A stretch of 41,946 nucleotides of DNA from Acidobacteriota bacterium (GTDB lineage: Bacteria; Acidobacteriota; Terriglobia; Acidiferrales; UBA7541), in contig JABDEK010000032.1 of NCBI GenBank assembly GCA_013287135.1, positions 1 to 41,946 of the forward strand. The letters are read 5' to 3'. Positions 23,982-32,464 of the stretch are shown here, one piece after another. Each line of letters begins with the position of its first letter. Positions within the stretch are counted from its first letter, which is position 1. The translations under genes and the position numbers were made by a program. A model generated the notes under the pieces. The model was given only the letters and a program-made list of their open reading frames with translations, had not been told where the DNA came from and did no database searches.

Positions 23982-24662
23982 TCAGTCCGCCTGACCATCG
24001 ATGTACGCGGGGAGCTCGGTGAGGCTATCGAGCATCAGATCCGGCGGAACTTTTTTCAAGCTCTCGGTTCCGAGGCCATAGGTAACGCCGCAAGCCCAGA
24101 TGCCGGAGTTTCGCGCGGTTTGGATATCGATTTCGGAATCTCCGATAATCATAGCTTCCTGCGGCTGCGAGCCAAGTTCGCGCAATAGGGTCTCAATGCC
24201 CATCGGATGCGGCTTCTTTTTTTCAAAGCTGTTCCCTCCGTAAACAAAACGGAAATATCGCGAAAGGCCCAAGCCGTCCAGGATTGCGCGGCTAAAGTTA
24301 ACAGGCTTGTTGGTCAGAACCGCCATAGGATAATTCTCCAGGAGCGCGAGGCCTTCGCGAACGCCCGGGTAGGCCACGGTGTTGTCCAGCATATGGCTGC
24401 GGTAATAGCTCAGAAAATAGGCGAGACCTGTTTCGACTTCTGCGTCCGTCACATCTTTCAATCCTAAGGCACGCTGAACAAGCACGGACGCGCCGCTTCC
24501 GACCATTCCAAAAATCTTTTCGTGCGGCAATGACGAGCGTCCCATATTCTCCAGCGTGGCGTTGATTGAGAGAGCCAGATCGAGTTTCGAATCGATCAAA
24601 GTGCCGTCGAGATCAAAGATCAGGGCGCGCACAGCGGCGAACCGGTTGTCCGCGTGGGGCAT
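23982..24662 (-). CDS. gph: HAD-family phosphatase, phosphoglycolate-phosphatase-like
   Basis: A 226-residue haloacid-dehalogenase enzyme with motif I F-D-L-D-G-T-L-I-D-S, motif II V-L-T-N-K-P, motif III lysines (F-E-K-K-K-P-H-P) and motif IV I-G-D-S-E-I-D-I-Q-T-A. The cap region (V-G-S-G-A-S-V-L-V-Q-R-A-L-G) resembles Gph, which removes phosphoglycolate produced by oxidative DNA repair. HAD enzymes vary in substrate, so the specific activity is inferred. It is convergent with the epimerase gene (12 bases apart) and divergent from the DUF1015 gene. Confidence 0.9.
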   Translation of the reverse strand: MPHADNRFAAVRALIFDLDGTLIDSKLDLALSINATLENMGRSSLPHEKIFGMVGSGASVLVQRALGLKDVTDAEVETGLAYFLSYYRSHMLDNTVAYPGVREGLALLENYPMAVLTNKPVNFSRAILDGLGLSRYFRFVYGGNSFEKKKPHPMGIETLLRELGSQPQEAMIIGDSEIDIQTARNSGIWACGVTYGLGTESLKKVPPDLMLDSLTELPAYIDGQAD

Positions 24663-24845
24663 TCAGATCAGCTCCCTTGAAGGTCTGTTTTGCGAGTAGC
24701 TCGGATTTTATGTCGGGTGAGGATAATTGTCACTTTGCGGCCACTCTAGGGCCTTAGCAGGCCCAGGCAGGAACGCTACAACTCGACGGCGGCGGCTGCT
24801 ACAATGTTTCGTTTCCGCGGCGCTCGTTCCGCTTCGAGAGTACAC

Positions 24846-26207
24846 ATGGCCGAAATTCATCCCTTTCGCGCGCTACGCTACGACACGAACAAGGTGAAGC
24901 TGGACGAAGTTCTTACCCAGCCCTACGACAAAATCACTCCTGCGATGCAGGAGCGCTACTACGCCGCCAGCCCGTACAATTTGATTGCAATAGAGAAAGG
25001 CAAGACCTTTCCTGACGATACCGCCGAAAACAACGTTTACACGCGTGCAGAAAAGAAACTGAACGAATGGATCGCGCAAAAGATTCTGATACAGGATCAG
25101 ACTCACGCTATTTATGTGTACTCGCAGGAGTATATGGTTCCTGGCATGCACACACGAAAAGTGCGAATTGGCTTCATAGCGCTGGGTCGGCTGCAAGATT
25201 ACAGCGCAAAGATTGTTTTCCCACACGAGCGCACGTTGACGGCTCCCAAGGCGGACCGCATGGAATTGCTGCGGCATACGCACGTCCAGACGGGCCAGCT
25301 CTTTATGCTGTACGACGATCGCGCCAGAACGATCGATACGTATCTGGAAGAGATTGCGCGCACGCCTACACAGCTGGAGTTACGCGATGAATTCGGTGTG
25401 ACGCACCGGCTGTGGCCGGTTGACCACACAGCGTTCATTCGGCGGATTCAGACGGCCATGGCGGATAAGAATATCATCATCGCGGACGGCCATCACCGGT
25501 ATGAAACAGCGCTGAATTTTCGCAACGAGTGCCGCGCGAAGTCCGGGAAAACCGGCCCACAGGCTGCGTATGAATTTGCAATGATGACGTTCATAAATTC
25601 ACACTCCCGTGGATTGACCATTCTTCCCACGCACCGCTTGATTCGCAATGTGGCTAATTTTGATTTCGAGCGGTTCCGCAAAGCATTGGCGCCATTCTTT
25701 GATTGGTATTCGTATCCCTTCCTGAATCCGGGAGAGCGCGAGACAAGTTACGCAGATTTTCGGAAAGATTTGGGAAGGCAGAACCACGGACGCAGAGCGA
25801 TCGGGATTTACCCTGGAAAGATTGAAGGCCAAGCCGGCGCGTTCTTTTTATTTCTGCTGCGCCGCGACGCAAATCTGGAGACGCTGCTGCCGGATCTCAC
25901 TGAAGCGCAACGCGGACTGGATGTAGTGCTACTGCATCGATTGATTCTGGAAAAAGGATTGGGCATAACAGCTGAAGCGGTTACCGCGGAGAAGAACGTC
26001 GTTTACGAGCGTGAAATAGATAACGCAATTGCGGCGGTAGATCGAGGCGAAGCGCAGTTGGCATGTTTGCTGAACCCGGTGCGCGTGCAGCAAGTTGTGG
26101 AAATTGCTTTGGGCGACGATGTTCTGCCACAAAAATCCACGGACTTTTACCCCAAGCTTCTGAGCGGGATCTCGATTTATCAGGTAGAAGGTCAGATCGA
26201 ACAGTAA
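24846..26207 (+). CDS. DUF1015 family protein
   Basis: About 453 residues from the ATG at 24846 (M-A-E-I-H-P-F-R-A-L-R-Y), which matches the family's usual start; the frame opens 14 codons earlier. Family motifs include P-Y-D-K-I, Y-N-L-I-A-I-E-K, Y-Q-E-Y-like Y-S-Q-E-Y, D-G-H-H-R-Y-E-T-A-L and L-N-P-V near the end. DUF1015 proteins are cytosolic and widespread; the D-G-H-H-R-Y signature suggests a nucleotide or metal site. Some relatives have been linked to phosphoserine kinase (SerK-type) activity in archaea; that link is only suggestive here. Convergent with the STAS gene. Confidence 0.92.
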   Translation: MAEIHPFRALRYDTNKVKLDEVLTQPYDKITPAMQERYYAASPYNLIAIEKGKTFPDDTAENNVYTRAEKKLNEWIAQKILIQDQTHAIYVYSQEYMVPGMHTRKVRIGFIALGRLQDYSAKIVFPHERTLTAPKADRMELLRHTHVQTGQLFMLYDDRARTIDTYLEEIARTPTQLELRDEFGVTHRLWPVDHTAFIRRIQTAMADKNIIIADGHHRYETALNFRNECRAKSGKTGPQAAYEFAMMTFINSHSRGLTILPTHRLIRNVANFDFERFRKALAPFFDWYSYPFLNPGERETSYADFRKDLGRQNHGRRAIGIYPGKIEGQAGAFFLFLLRRDANLETLLPDLTEAQRGLDVVLLHRLILEKGLGITAEAVTAEKNVVYEREIDNAIAAVDRGEAQLACLLNPVRVQQVVEIALGDDVLPQKSTDFYPKLLSGISIYQVEGQIEQ

Positions 26208-26249
26208 CTGTGTCCGAAAATGGCGAGTGTGAACTCCACGACGGATATC

Positions 26250-26291
26250 AAAATAAAAACCGCGGCCCAAGCATTTGAGCGGAGCCGCGGT
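26250..26291 (-). terminator. Rho-independent terminator of the STAS gene
   Basis: On the minus strand ACCGCGGC (26284-26291) pairs with GCCGCGGT (26259-26266) and is followed by TTTTATTTTG. It lies 20 bases after the stop of the STAS gene at 26311. The plus-strand DUF1015 gene ends at 26207, so the hairpin may also help stop its transcript, although that side has no T-run. Confidence 0.8.
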
Positions 26292-26310
26292 CTGAAAATT
26301 TAGAAGCGAT

Positions 26311-26658
26311 TTACTTGGCGAAGCTCTGGACGGCAAGCGCCTCGCTGTCGTAGGTATCGAACACGGTCATAAGCTTGGTGACCTGCAACACTTCCTTGAA
26401 CTTCGAGCCAAGGTTGGCCAGTTTTAGAGTAGCGCCTTGCGAGCGGGCGCTGTGAAAGGTCGCTACGAGCGTGCCCAGGCCGGCGCTATCGATATAGCCG
26501 ACGTTCGCGAGATTCAACACAATCTTCTTCTTTCCCGCGGCTAGCAGGCTCTTCACCTTCTCGCGAAACGCGTTGCTTTCTTCGCCCAACACAATGCGCC
26601 CTTCAATCTCCAGTACAGTAACTCCATTCACTTCCTGATCCGTCATCCTCAATGCCAC
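26311..26658 (-). CDS. STAS domain protein, anti-sigma-factor-antagonist-like
   Basis: A 115-residue STAS domain with the phosphorylatable S58 in Y-I-D-S-A-G-L-G, a lysine-rich helix before the central strand (A-G-K-K-K-I-V-L-N-L), and L-A-N-L-G-S-K-F-K-E-V-L near the end. It probably works in a partner-switching pathway whose kinase and phosphatase genes are not here. GGAGG seven bases before GTG at 26658 fixes the start. A good terminator follows. It differs clearly from the STAS protein at 9102, so this is not a local duplication. The small zinc-ribbon gene lies 51 bases upstream on the same strand and may share the transcript. Confidence 0.93.
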   Translation of the reverse strand: MALRMTDQEVNGVTVLEIEGRIVLGEESNAFREKVKSLLAAGKKKIVLNLANVGYIDSAGLGTLVATFHSARSQGATLKLANLGSKFKEVLQVTKLMTVFDTYDSEALAVQSFAK

Positions 26659-26709
26659 GTTCGCGCCTCCTGGAAGTCTTAAATCCCTTTTAGAGCGATA
26701 AGTCCGTTT

Positions 26710-26901
26710 TCAGTAAAAATCTGAGCAGGACATATAATAACCGCAAGTTGGGCAAATCAGCTTGCAACTTCGCTGCGCCAACCGAGCCGAACAGCTTGGG
26801 CAAAACGCGGATGCGATTTCCGGCTGTTCTTTTAACGGGCTTGCTTCAGCCGGCGATTCAGCTTGCTTCGCCGGCAAATTAACCGCAGTCGGCTGTGCCA
26901 T
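26710..26901 (-). CDS. Small zinc-ribbon protein
   Basis: A 63-residue protein with a disordered Pro/Ala/Glu-rich first half and a compact zinc ribbon: C-P-S-C then C-K-L-I-C-P-T-C-G-Y-Y-M-S-C. The pairs C-x-x-C (34/37) and C-x-x-C (50/53) suit one zinc ion; further cysteines flank them. Such small ribbons are common and of unknown role. It is read in the same direction as the STAS gene 51 bases downstream, perhaps in one unit. No clear ribosome site. Confidence 0.7.
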   Translation of the reverse strand: MAQPTAVNLPAKQAESPAEASPLKEQPEIASAFCPSCSARLAQRSCKLICPTCGYYMSCSDFY

Positions 26902-27164
26902 AATCCGGGCGTCCTTTGGACGAATGTTTATAGCATATCCAGCGAAAAGGGAAAAGGAAACCTCGCCGCAGGCTGCACGCGATGCCCCATCAGGACAAAC
27001 ATCCGTATGGACACCGAAAGAAGCTGGTTTGTTCCCTTAACTCTGATAAAACATACGCTTTCGGATCCAACCGAAATGAACCTTTGGTTGGCGCCCAGGT
27101 ATACAATCTTTGGCGCAACCAAGCGTTCCGATAGCGCGTCTTATGTACAGCGGGCGAAGCGACT

Positions 27165-27917
27165 ATGAAATCTAGCCTTCAATTCGCGCCTGTTATCGCG
27201 GTACTCGCCTTAGGCCTGGGATTCTTCGCCGCACCTGCGCAAGCTCAGCGCGGGGCGCGGTCGGCCAGCGTCTCCACCGCACCAGCGGCTCGACCGGTTT
27301 ATTCGCAAGCAAACGCGACACACGCCGCCAATATCGTATCGACCGGAAGCCGACAATCTTCGCGGCTTTCGGCCAGCCACAGCTCCCCAGGTCTTATAAG
27401 CAGTTCGCAATTCAAGCGCACAGGACCGCACCGACCGGGAAATCCAGTAAATAGGGTCCCGGCGACCGGCTACTATTGGATTTTTGACGGCGGTACATAT
27501 TGGGTTCCGGCCGACGGCGATCAGGCTGCGGACCAGTCCATGGTTGATCAGGCCAACACCGATCAAACGAGCGGAGGGCGGTCCGCCGATTCGGGCGACA
27601 ATGGCTCGCAAGGGCTTAACGCGTCGATGCAACAAGGTCCTGCGAACGGTACACAATCTGGCGGAGATGATTCCGCTGCATCGCGGTCCGAATCGCGAGA
27701 GGAACCCTCTGTCTCTGTTCCGGATGAAGGGCAATTCACTTTGGTGCTCAATGATGGCAGATGGATTGAAGCCGTGGCGTTCACACGCTCAAACGACACG
27801 ATTGTTTACATCAGTCCAGCGGGCAGCCGTTATACCATCGCCGCGAACGAACTGGATTCCGATTCCACCTTGCGGGTCAATCAGGAACGCGGTACACCTC
27901 TGCAATCGCCTCTTTAA
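27165..27917 (+). CDS. Secreted hypothetical protein
   Basis: A 250-residue protein with a signal peptide (about residues 1-27, hydrophobic core then A-P-A-Q-A-Q-R). The middle (30-180) is Ser/Gln/Gly/Asp-rich and probably disordered, broken by G-Y-Y-W-I-F-D-G-G-T-Y-W-V-P. The end (about 190-245) reads like a small beta domain: F-T-L-V-L-N-D-G-R-W-I-E-A-V-A-F and I-V-Y-I-S-P-A-G-S-R-Y-T-I. I do not recognise a family. The upstream 263 bases (26902-27164) contain no further gene. Convergent with the CDF transporter gene. Confidence 0.8.
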   Translation: MKSSLQFAPVIAVLALGLGFFAAPAQAQRGARSASVSTAPAARPVYSQANATHAANIVSTGSRQSSRLSASHSSPGLISSSQFKRTGPHRPGNPVNRVPATGYYWIFDGGTYWVPADGDQAADQSMVDQANTDQTSGGRSADSGDNGSQGLNASMQQGPANGTQSGGDDSAASRSESREEPSVSVPDEGQFTLVLNDGRWIEAVAFTRSNDTIVYISPAGSRYTIAANELDSDSTLRVNQERGTPLQSPL

Positions 27918-27953
27918 ACGACGCCCGGTTTTTACTAAGAAACTTCAAGAATA

Positions 27954-28940
27954 TTACGCGTCTGAACGGCTGGCAGGCGCAGGCATGTAAGGGCCTGCTT
28001 CAGCGGGCAGCCCGGCGCGTTCAAACTGGATAGTGGTGTGCGTAATTTTGAAATCGTGCGCCAGGACTTCGCGCACTTGGTCTAGGATCTTTTCACTATC
28101 TTCCATGTGCATGTCGGGTATGCGGACGTGGCACGACAACGCTGTCAAATCTGTACCTAAGGTCCATATATGGATATCGTGGACTTCCTGAACGCCTTCG
28201 ACGCGCAGCACGGCGGTGGCGACGGTGTCGAGACGCATTTCTCGCGGCAAGCCTTCCAAAAGAATGTGGCTGCTTTCGCGAAGAATTCCGGTTCCCGACC
28301 AAAGAACCATCGCGCCAATGCCAATGCCGATTACGGGGTCGATCCAAATGGCGCCGGTCCAGCGAATGCAGAGCGCGCCGGCGACGATGGCCAGGTTGGA
28401 AAGAGCGTCGCCGAGGTTATGGATCCATACGCCGCGAATGTTGAGGTCGCGTCGGCCGCTATGAACAGCCAAGGTGATGCCGCCGTTGATGACCAGCGCA
28501 AATAAAGAAACCCACAGCATGATGCCGCTTTGAACTTCAACAGGATGTCGCAATCGTGCGACAGATTCGTAAATCAAAAATAGCGAGAGGATGGTGAGCA
28601 GCATCGCATTCACAAACGCGGCTAAAATCCCGCTGCGGTGATAACCGTAGGTCTTTTCAGCCGTGGGAGGACGTTTGGCCCAGCGCATGGCAAGCCAGGA
28701 AATGACCAGCGTTGGAACGTCAGTTAGGTTGTGGACGGCATCGCTAATCAGCGCGATCGAATGGCCCGCGTATCCAGCGATCAGTTCAACCGCGACCAGT
28801 ACGAATGTTGCAACAACGGCGACACCCAGGATGCCGGTCATGCCCTCCATCGGCAAGTGAACATGGGAATGCCCGCCCAAGCCGTGGCTGTGGCCATGCT
28901 CGTGGGTAGTATGATCATGGCTATGGGAATGGACGTGCAC
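27954..28940 (-). CDS. CDF-family metal cation exporter (CzcD/ZitB-like)
   Basis: A 328-residue cation diffusion facilitator that exports Zn2+ or similar ions by proton exchange at the inner membrane. The N-terminus is extremely His-rich (alternating H-S and H-D over 30 residues), as in zinc carriers. Six transmembrane segments follow; the metal site is H-x3-D in both S-D-A-V-H-N-L-T-D and W-I-H-N-L-G-D-A. The cytosolic domain (about 230-315) contains V-H-D-I-H-I-W-T-L-G. The start is GTG at 28940 and no clear ribosome site precedes it. No metal regulator gene is adjacent. Confidence 0.94.
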   Translation of the reverse strand: MHVHSHSHDHTTHEHGHSHGLGGHSHVHLPMEGMTGILGVAVVATFVLVAVELIAGYAGHSIALISDAVHNLTDVPTLVISWLAMRWAKRPPTAEKTYGYHRSGILAAFVNAMLLTILSLFLIYESVARLRHPVEVQSGIMLWVSLFALVINGGITLAVHSGRRDLNIRGVWIHNLGDALSNLAIVAGALCIRWTGAIWIDPVIGIGIGAMVLWSGTGILRESSHILLEGLPREMRLDTVATAVLRVEGVQEVHDIHIWTLGTDLTALSCHVRIPDMHMEDSEKILDQVREVLAHDFKITHTTIQFERAGLPAEAGPYMPAPASRSDA

Positions 28941-29055
28941 GTTTGAATTCTACTAGCCGGTCGTCTTTGCGCACAGCCCCCCGCTTACATTTGTGACTCA
29001 ACAGCACCGATTGGCAGTGGACTCTCGGGGAATGAACGTCTGCGCCGAAACTGGA

Positions 29056-29085
29056 TTGACTTCACTCGCCGCCACCGCCTACCAT
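29056..29085 (+). promoter_or_regulatory. Candidate promoter of the MBL-PilZ gene
   Basis: TTGACT (29056-29061) and TACCAT (29080-29085) are 18 bases apart, about 68 bases before the ATG at 29154. The -35 box is good and the -10 box weak. Confidence 0.4.
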
Positions 29086-29153
29086 TGCAACAGTTTCCAA
29101 GCTTATGAAATCGTAATGGAGCGGAAGCGGGGCGCTACGAATTTGCGCCGGCG

Positions 29154-30347
29154 ATGACCCACCACGTTGCCAAGCTGGTCTTTTGGGGAGTGCGCGGCTC
29201 AACGCCGACGCTGGAGCGCGATACTTGGCGCTACGGGGGCAACACGCCTTGTCTGGAATTGACCGCACCGGATGGCACTCACTTTATTCTGGATTGCGGC
29301 ACCGGTATGCGCATGCTGGGCAATCGTTGGACGCGCTCACACGGCGGCAACGGCATCGAAGCACATATTCTGGTGACGCATTACCACTGGGACCACATAC
29401 AAGGCATTCCTTTCTTCAATCCTTTTTTCCAAAGCCAGAACAGGTTTCACTTTTACAGTTTTCAATCGAAATATCTGGGTCCGGACAGCCTGCGTCAGGT
29501 GCTGGAAGCGCAACTGGCCAGCCCTTATTTTCCAGTGGATGTAAATATGATGACGGCGGGACGCGAGTTTCACGAAATTAACGGCGGCGATAAATGGACG
29601 GTGAATGGAACGCAAATTTGTTGCGGCTGGCTCAATCATCCGCAGGGGTGCTTGGGCTATCGCATTGACACCGCGGGTGGCTCGGTAGTTTACGCCACGG
29701 ACAATGAGCCTGGCATCCCGCAAAATGATCAGAACCTGCGGCAACTCGCGCAGGGAGCGGATGTCTTGATATACGACTCGCAATATTCTCCGGAGCAGCT
29801 GGCCTCGGAACGAAAGGGTTGGGGCCATTCGAGTTGGCTGGAAGGAGTGAAGATTGCGCGCGATGCCAAAGTGCGGAACCTGATTCTCTTTCACCACGAT
29901 CCGGATTCTCTGGACAAGGTTGTGGATGGTTTCCTTTCAGCGGCACGGCAGGAATTCCCCGCTACATGGGCGGCTACGGAAGGAATGTCCATCACAATGA
30001 GCGAGCGCGGCGTGAATGTGGAGATGCGCGAGACTCGCGTGGGACAGCGGAGGCGCTTGCGTTTCACCGCGATCGTGAGCGGACAGTCCGAAGACGGCAA
30101 GAACTTCGAAGAGAAGGCCACCGTACGCGATATAAGTTTGCAAGGGGCTTATTTGTGTTTGAATAACCGGCCGAAATTGCAGTCGGAAGTTCGCGTAGTG
30201 ATAGAAGCGGCCGGGGACCCGGCGACCTCCAGCAGTCTGTCGTTGCGTGGAACGGTAGTTCATTTTGACGCTGGACGAGAGAAAACGCAGAACGGCGTGG
30301 GCGTAGTTTTCATCGATGACACCGATCCCGCGCGTCCGCACGATTAG
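29154..30347 (+). CDS. Metallo-beta-lactamase-fold hydrolase fused to a C-terminal PilZ domain
   Basis: A 397-residue two-domain cytosolic protein. Residues 1-275 form an MBL fold: V-R-G-S-T-P-T at the start (as in PhnP-like and cAMP-phosphodiesterase-type members), then the metal motif T-H-Y-H-W-D-H (H76, H78, D80, H81), N-H-P-Q-G, A-T-D-N-E-P-G and F-H-H-D-P. Residues 295-390 form a PilZ domain with both cyclic di-GMP motifs: R299-x3-R303 and D326-x-S328-x-x-G331. The simplest reading is a hydrolase whose activity or place is set by cyclic di-GMP. The substrate is unknown; phosphodiester or phosphonate-derived substrates fit the fold. Divergent from the CDF gene. Confidence 0.93.
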   Translation: MTHHVAKLVFWGVRGSTPTLERDTWRYGGNTPCLELTAPDGTHFILDCGTGMRMLGNRWTRSHGGNGIEAHILVTHYHWDHIQGIPFFNPFFQSQNRFHFYSFQSKYLGPDSLRQVLEAQLASPYFPVDVNMMTAGREFHEINGGDKWTVNGTQICCGWLNHPQGCLGYRIDTAGGSVVYATDNEPGIPQNDQNLRQLAQGADVLIYDSQYSPEQLASERKGWGHSSWLEGVKIARDAKVRNLILFHHDPDSLDKVVDGFLSAARQEFPATWAATEGMSITMSERGVNVEMRETRVGQRRRLRFTAIVSGQSEDGKNFEEKATVRDISLQGAYLCLNNRPKLQSEVRVVIEAAGDPATSSSLSLRGTVVHFDAGREKTQNGVGVVFIDDTDPARPHD

Positions 30348-30411
30348 TTTCTTCTTGGTCGACTGCATGTAGGCGAACCTTTTCTTCCACAACATCCAGA
30401 CTCCTAAATTA

Positions 30412-30440
30412 TTGCTATGCGTTGTTGATGGGTGTACATT
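30412..30440 (+). promoter_or_regulatory. Candidate promoter of the small secreted protein gene
   Basis: TTGCTA (30412-30417) and TACATT (30435-30440) are 17 bases apart, 23 bases before the ATG at 30464. Each box matches four of six consensus bases. Confidence 0.4.
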
Positions 30441-30463
30441 TCACGGCCTAATTGGAGGGTGCG

Positions 30464-30841
30464 ATGAAGACGTGGTATCGCATTTCGTTTTTTGCCGTGC
30501 TGACTCTTGCCGTCTTCACGTTTACGTATAAAACTGATGCGCAAAGACCAAGAAATCGAGCGAAAGTCCATTCGATGCAAGCAACCAGCGACGCTTCGGG
30601 AGCGCATCCTGACAAATTTGATGCTGATGGACCGGTGACTATCACTTGCCTTGCGGCGTTTTCTGAAACACCTAACGCGCGGCCGGAGCCCGCGTGCCGT
30701 ATCTCAGCGCCTGGATTCAATGGAATTTTGAAAAAGGGAGACACTGCCAAAACGACCGGAGCCGGCGCCATAACCCTCACTTGCACCGGGCCAGGCAACT
30801 TGCGTTGCAACGCTCGAGTCGATATACCCGCCCCCAGCTAG
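30464..30841 (+). CDS. Small secreted protein, function unknown
   Basis: A 125-residue protein from the ATG at 30464, with GGAGGG just upstream. A signal peptide (about residues 1-27; hydrophobic run, then T-D-A-Q) is followed by a mature part with four cysteines (T-C-L-A, A-C-R-I, T-C-T-G, R-C-N-A), enough for two disulfides after export. I recognise no family. Convergent with the coiled-coil gene at 30898, with an inverted repeat between the two. Confidence 0.75.
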   Translation: MKTWYRISFFAVLTLAVFTFTYKTDAQRPRNRAKVHSMQATSDASGAHPDKFDADGPVTITCLAAFSETPNARPEPACRISAPGFNGILKKGDTAKTTGAGAITLTCTGPGNLRCNARVDIPAPS

Positions 30842-30842
30842 A

Positions 30843-30897
30843 CTTCGCGCATTAATCCACTGAATCGAAAATAGGGGCGAGTTATTCGGGCGCGAAG
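30843..30897. terminator. Inverted repeat between convergent genes, possible bidirectional terminator
   Basis: CTTCGCGC (30843-30850) and GCGCGAAG (30890-30897) are perfect inverted copies with 39 bases between, filling the gap between two convergent stop codons. There is no T-run on either side, so a role in ending or protecting both transcripts is only suggested by position. Confidence 0.4.
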
Positions 30898-31152
30898 CTA
30901 TTCTTTACTGTTCAGTTTGGCGAGTTGTGCGTCTAGATCTTTCAATGCGCTATTCAGTTGTTCGCGATAGCGTGGATTCTCGCTGGATTGCAGTTCCTTT
31001 TCCACGCGCGCACGAGAGAGCAGCAGTATTTCGATCTTGCGACGGATTTCCAGCTGTTCGCGGGTTAATTGTAGTTTCTGGGTGCGGCTTTCTTTGGATT
31101 CAAACTCCTGGACCTGACCTTCGACGGCTTTGCTTTCCCACCCTCGCGCCAT
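30898..31152 (-). CDS. Small coiled-coil protein, function unknown
   Basis: An 84-residue, highly charged protein that should be almost all helix. Heptad-like leucines run through Q-L-T-R-E-Q-L-E-I-R-R-K-I-E and the end L-N-S-A-L-K-D-L-D-A-Q-L-A-K-L. It has no signal peptide and no cysteines. The ATG at 31152 follows M-A-R-G-W-E-S-K, a start that I recall from short acidobacterial hypothetical proteins. No function can be assigned. Confidence 0.7.
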   Translation of the reverse strand: MARGWESKAVEGQVQEFESKESRTQKLQLTREQLEIRRKIEILLLSRARVEKELQSSENPRYREQLNSALKDLDAQLAKLNSKE

Positions 31153-31403
31153 TGTTAGATTTTATGTCGTGGTCGAGGCTGGCTTGCACATTATTTTATG
31201 TGAATTTCCTATACCGGAGAGTTGCAGAGGCTACCTCGCGGTGTTAGTCGCGGATGTTAATGGATTTTCCTAGGGCTACAGTTAGAACCGGCGGGAACTC
31301 GGGTAAAGCCCGTATAGCTGAATGGACATTACTGAGGCACGGTGGGATGCTAAACGGTCACACCGATATCTCCTCAAAAAAGCCAGCAAATGAGACGGTG
31401 ACT

Positions 31404-32441
31404 ATGCAACCACACACAGTACGGCGGCAAACTCAAGAAGCCTCGGCTCAGGCGGCTGCGAGCGGGTCGATTCCTCTGCGAAAATTCGGCAAGCACGATG
31501 TGCAGGTTTCCGCGTTGGGATTGGGCGGACACCACCTGGGAGATGCGGAGGACGAGCAGACTGCCATACGGATCGTTCACGAAGCCGTGGATAACGGGAT
31601 CACGTTTTTCGACAACTGTTGGGAATACCATCGCGGAAAAAGCGAAGATTGGATGGGCAAGGCGCTGAGGGGCCGCCGGGACAAACTTTTCCTGATGACG
31701 AAAGTGTGCACGCACGGGCGGGACGCTTCCCTGGCCATGCAGATGCTCGAGCAATCGCTCAACAGACTGCAGACTGATCACCTGGACCTTTGGCAGATTC
31801 ACGGCGTAGCCTTCGACAACGATCCAGAACTTTTTATGCGTCCGGGAGGCGCCGCTGAAGCGCTGCAGAAAGCCAAACAGCAAGGCAAAGTTCGTTTCGT
31901 CGGCTTTACCGGTCATAAACACCCCACCATTCATCTAAGAATGCTACAAACGGATTTTCCGTTCGATTCCGTGCAGATGCCCCTGAATGCTTTCGACGCG
32001 AATTTTCACAGTTTCGAAATTCAGGTTTTGCCGGAACTGATTCGCCGCGGTATTGCCCCACTGGGAATGAAGCCGTTGAACGGCCATGGAGAAGCGATCC
32101 AACAAGGTGCGGTTAGCGCGGAAGAAGCTCTGCGCTATGCGATGAGCCTGCCGGTAACCACTACGATCACGGGAATGGAAAAATTGAATGTGCTGCGCCA
32201 AAACTTGAGAGTTGCGCAGGGCTTTCAGCCGATGACGCCCCAAGAAATGCAAGCGCTTCGCGACCGTACTCGAGCGGTTTCCGGCGATGGTCGATTCGAG
32301 TTGTACAAAGTTTCGCTCAAATTCGACAATCCCGAGGCGCGCCTGGCCCACGACTATCCTCTGGATATGCAATCAGAAGAAGTGAAGGAAATGGTCCAGG
32401 CGGCGAACACTGGACATCCGTTCCCTGCAATTCCGAAGTAG
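31404..32441 (+). CDS. Aldo/keto reductase
   Basis: About 345 residues from the ATG at 31404. The AKR catalytic set is recognisable: D and Y five residues apart in F-F-D-N-C-W-E-Y-H, lysine in M-T-K-V-C-T-H-G-R, and histidine in L-W-Q-I-H-G. G-F-T-G-H-K-H and G-M-K-P-L-N-G follow. NAD(P)H-linked carbonyl reduction is expected; the substrate is unknown. It has no Tat signal, unlike its downstream twin at 32465, from which it is 23 bases away, so the two are probably one operon. The frame is open from 31254; the extra residues are not family-like, but the start remains uncertain. Upstream 31153-31403 holds no other gene. Confidence 0.9.
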   Translation: MQPHTVRRQTQEASAQAAASGSIPLRKFGKHDVQVSALGLGGHHLGDAEDEQTAIRIVHEAVDNGITFFDNCWEYHRGKSEDWMGKALRGRRDKLFLMTKVCTHGRDASLAMQMLEQSLNRLQTDHLDLWQIHGVAFDNDPELFMRPGGAAEALQKAKQQGKVRFVGFTGHKHPTIHLRMLQTDFPFDSVQMPLNAFDANFHSFEIQVLPELIRRGIAPLGMKPLNGHGEAIQQGAVSAEEALRYAMSLPVTTTITGMEKLNVLRQNLRVAQGFQPMTPQEMQALRDRTRAVSGDGRFELYKVSLKFDNPEARLAHDYPLDMQSEEVKEMVQAANTGHPFPAIPK

Positions 32442-32464
32442 GTAAAAAGCTTGGAGGATTTTGC

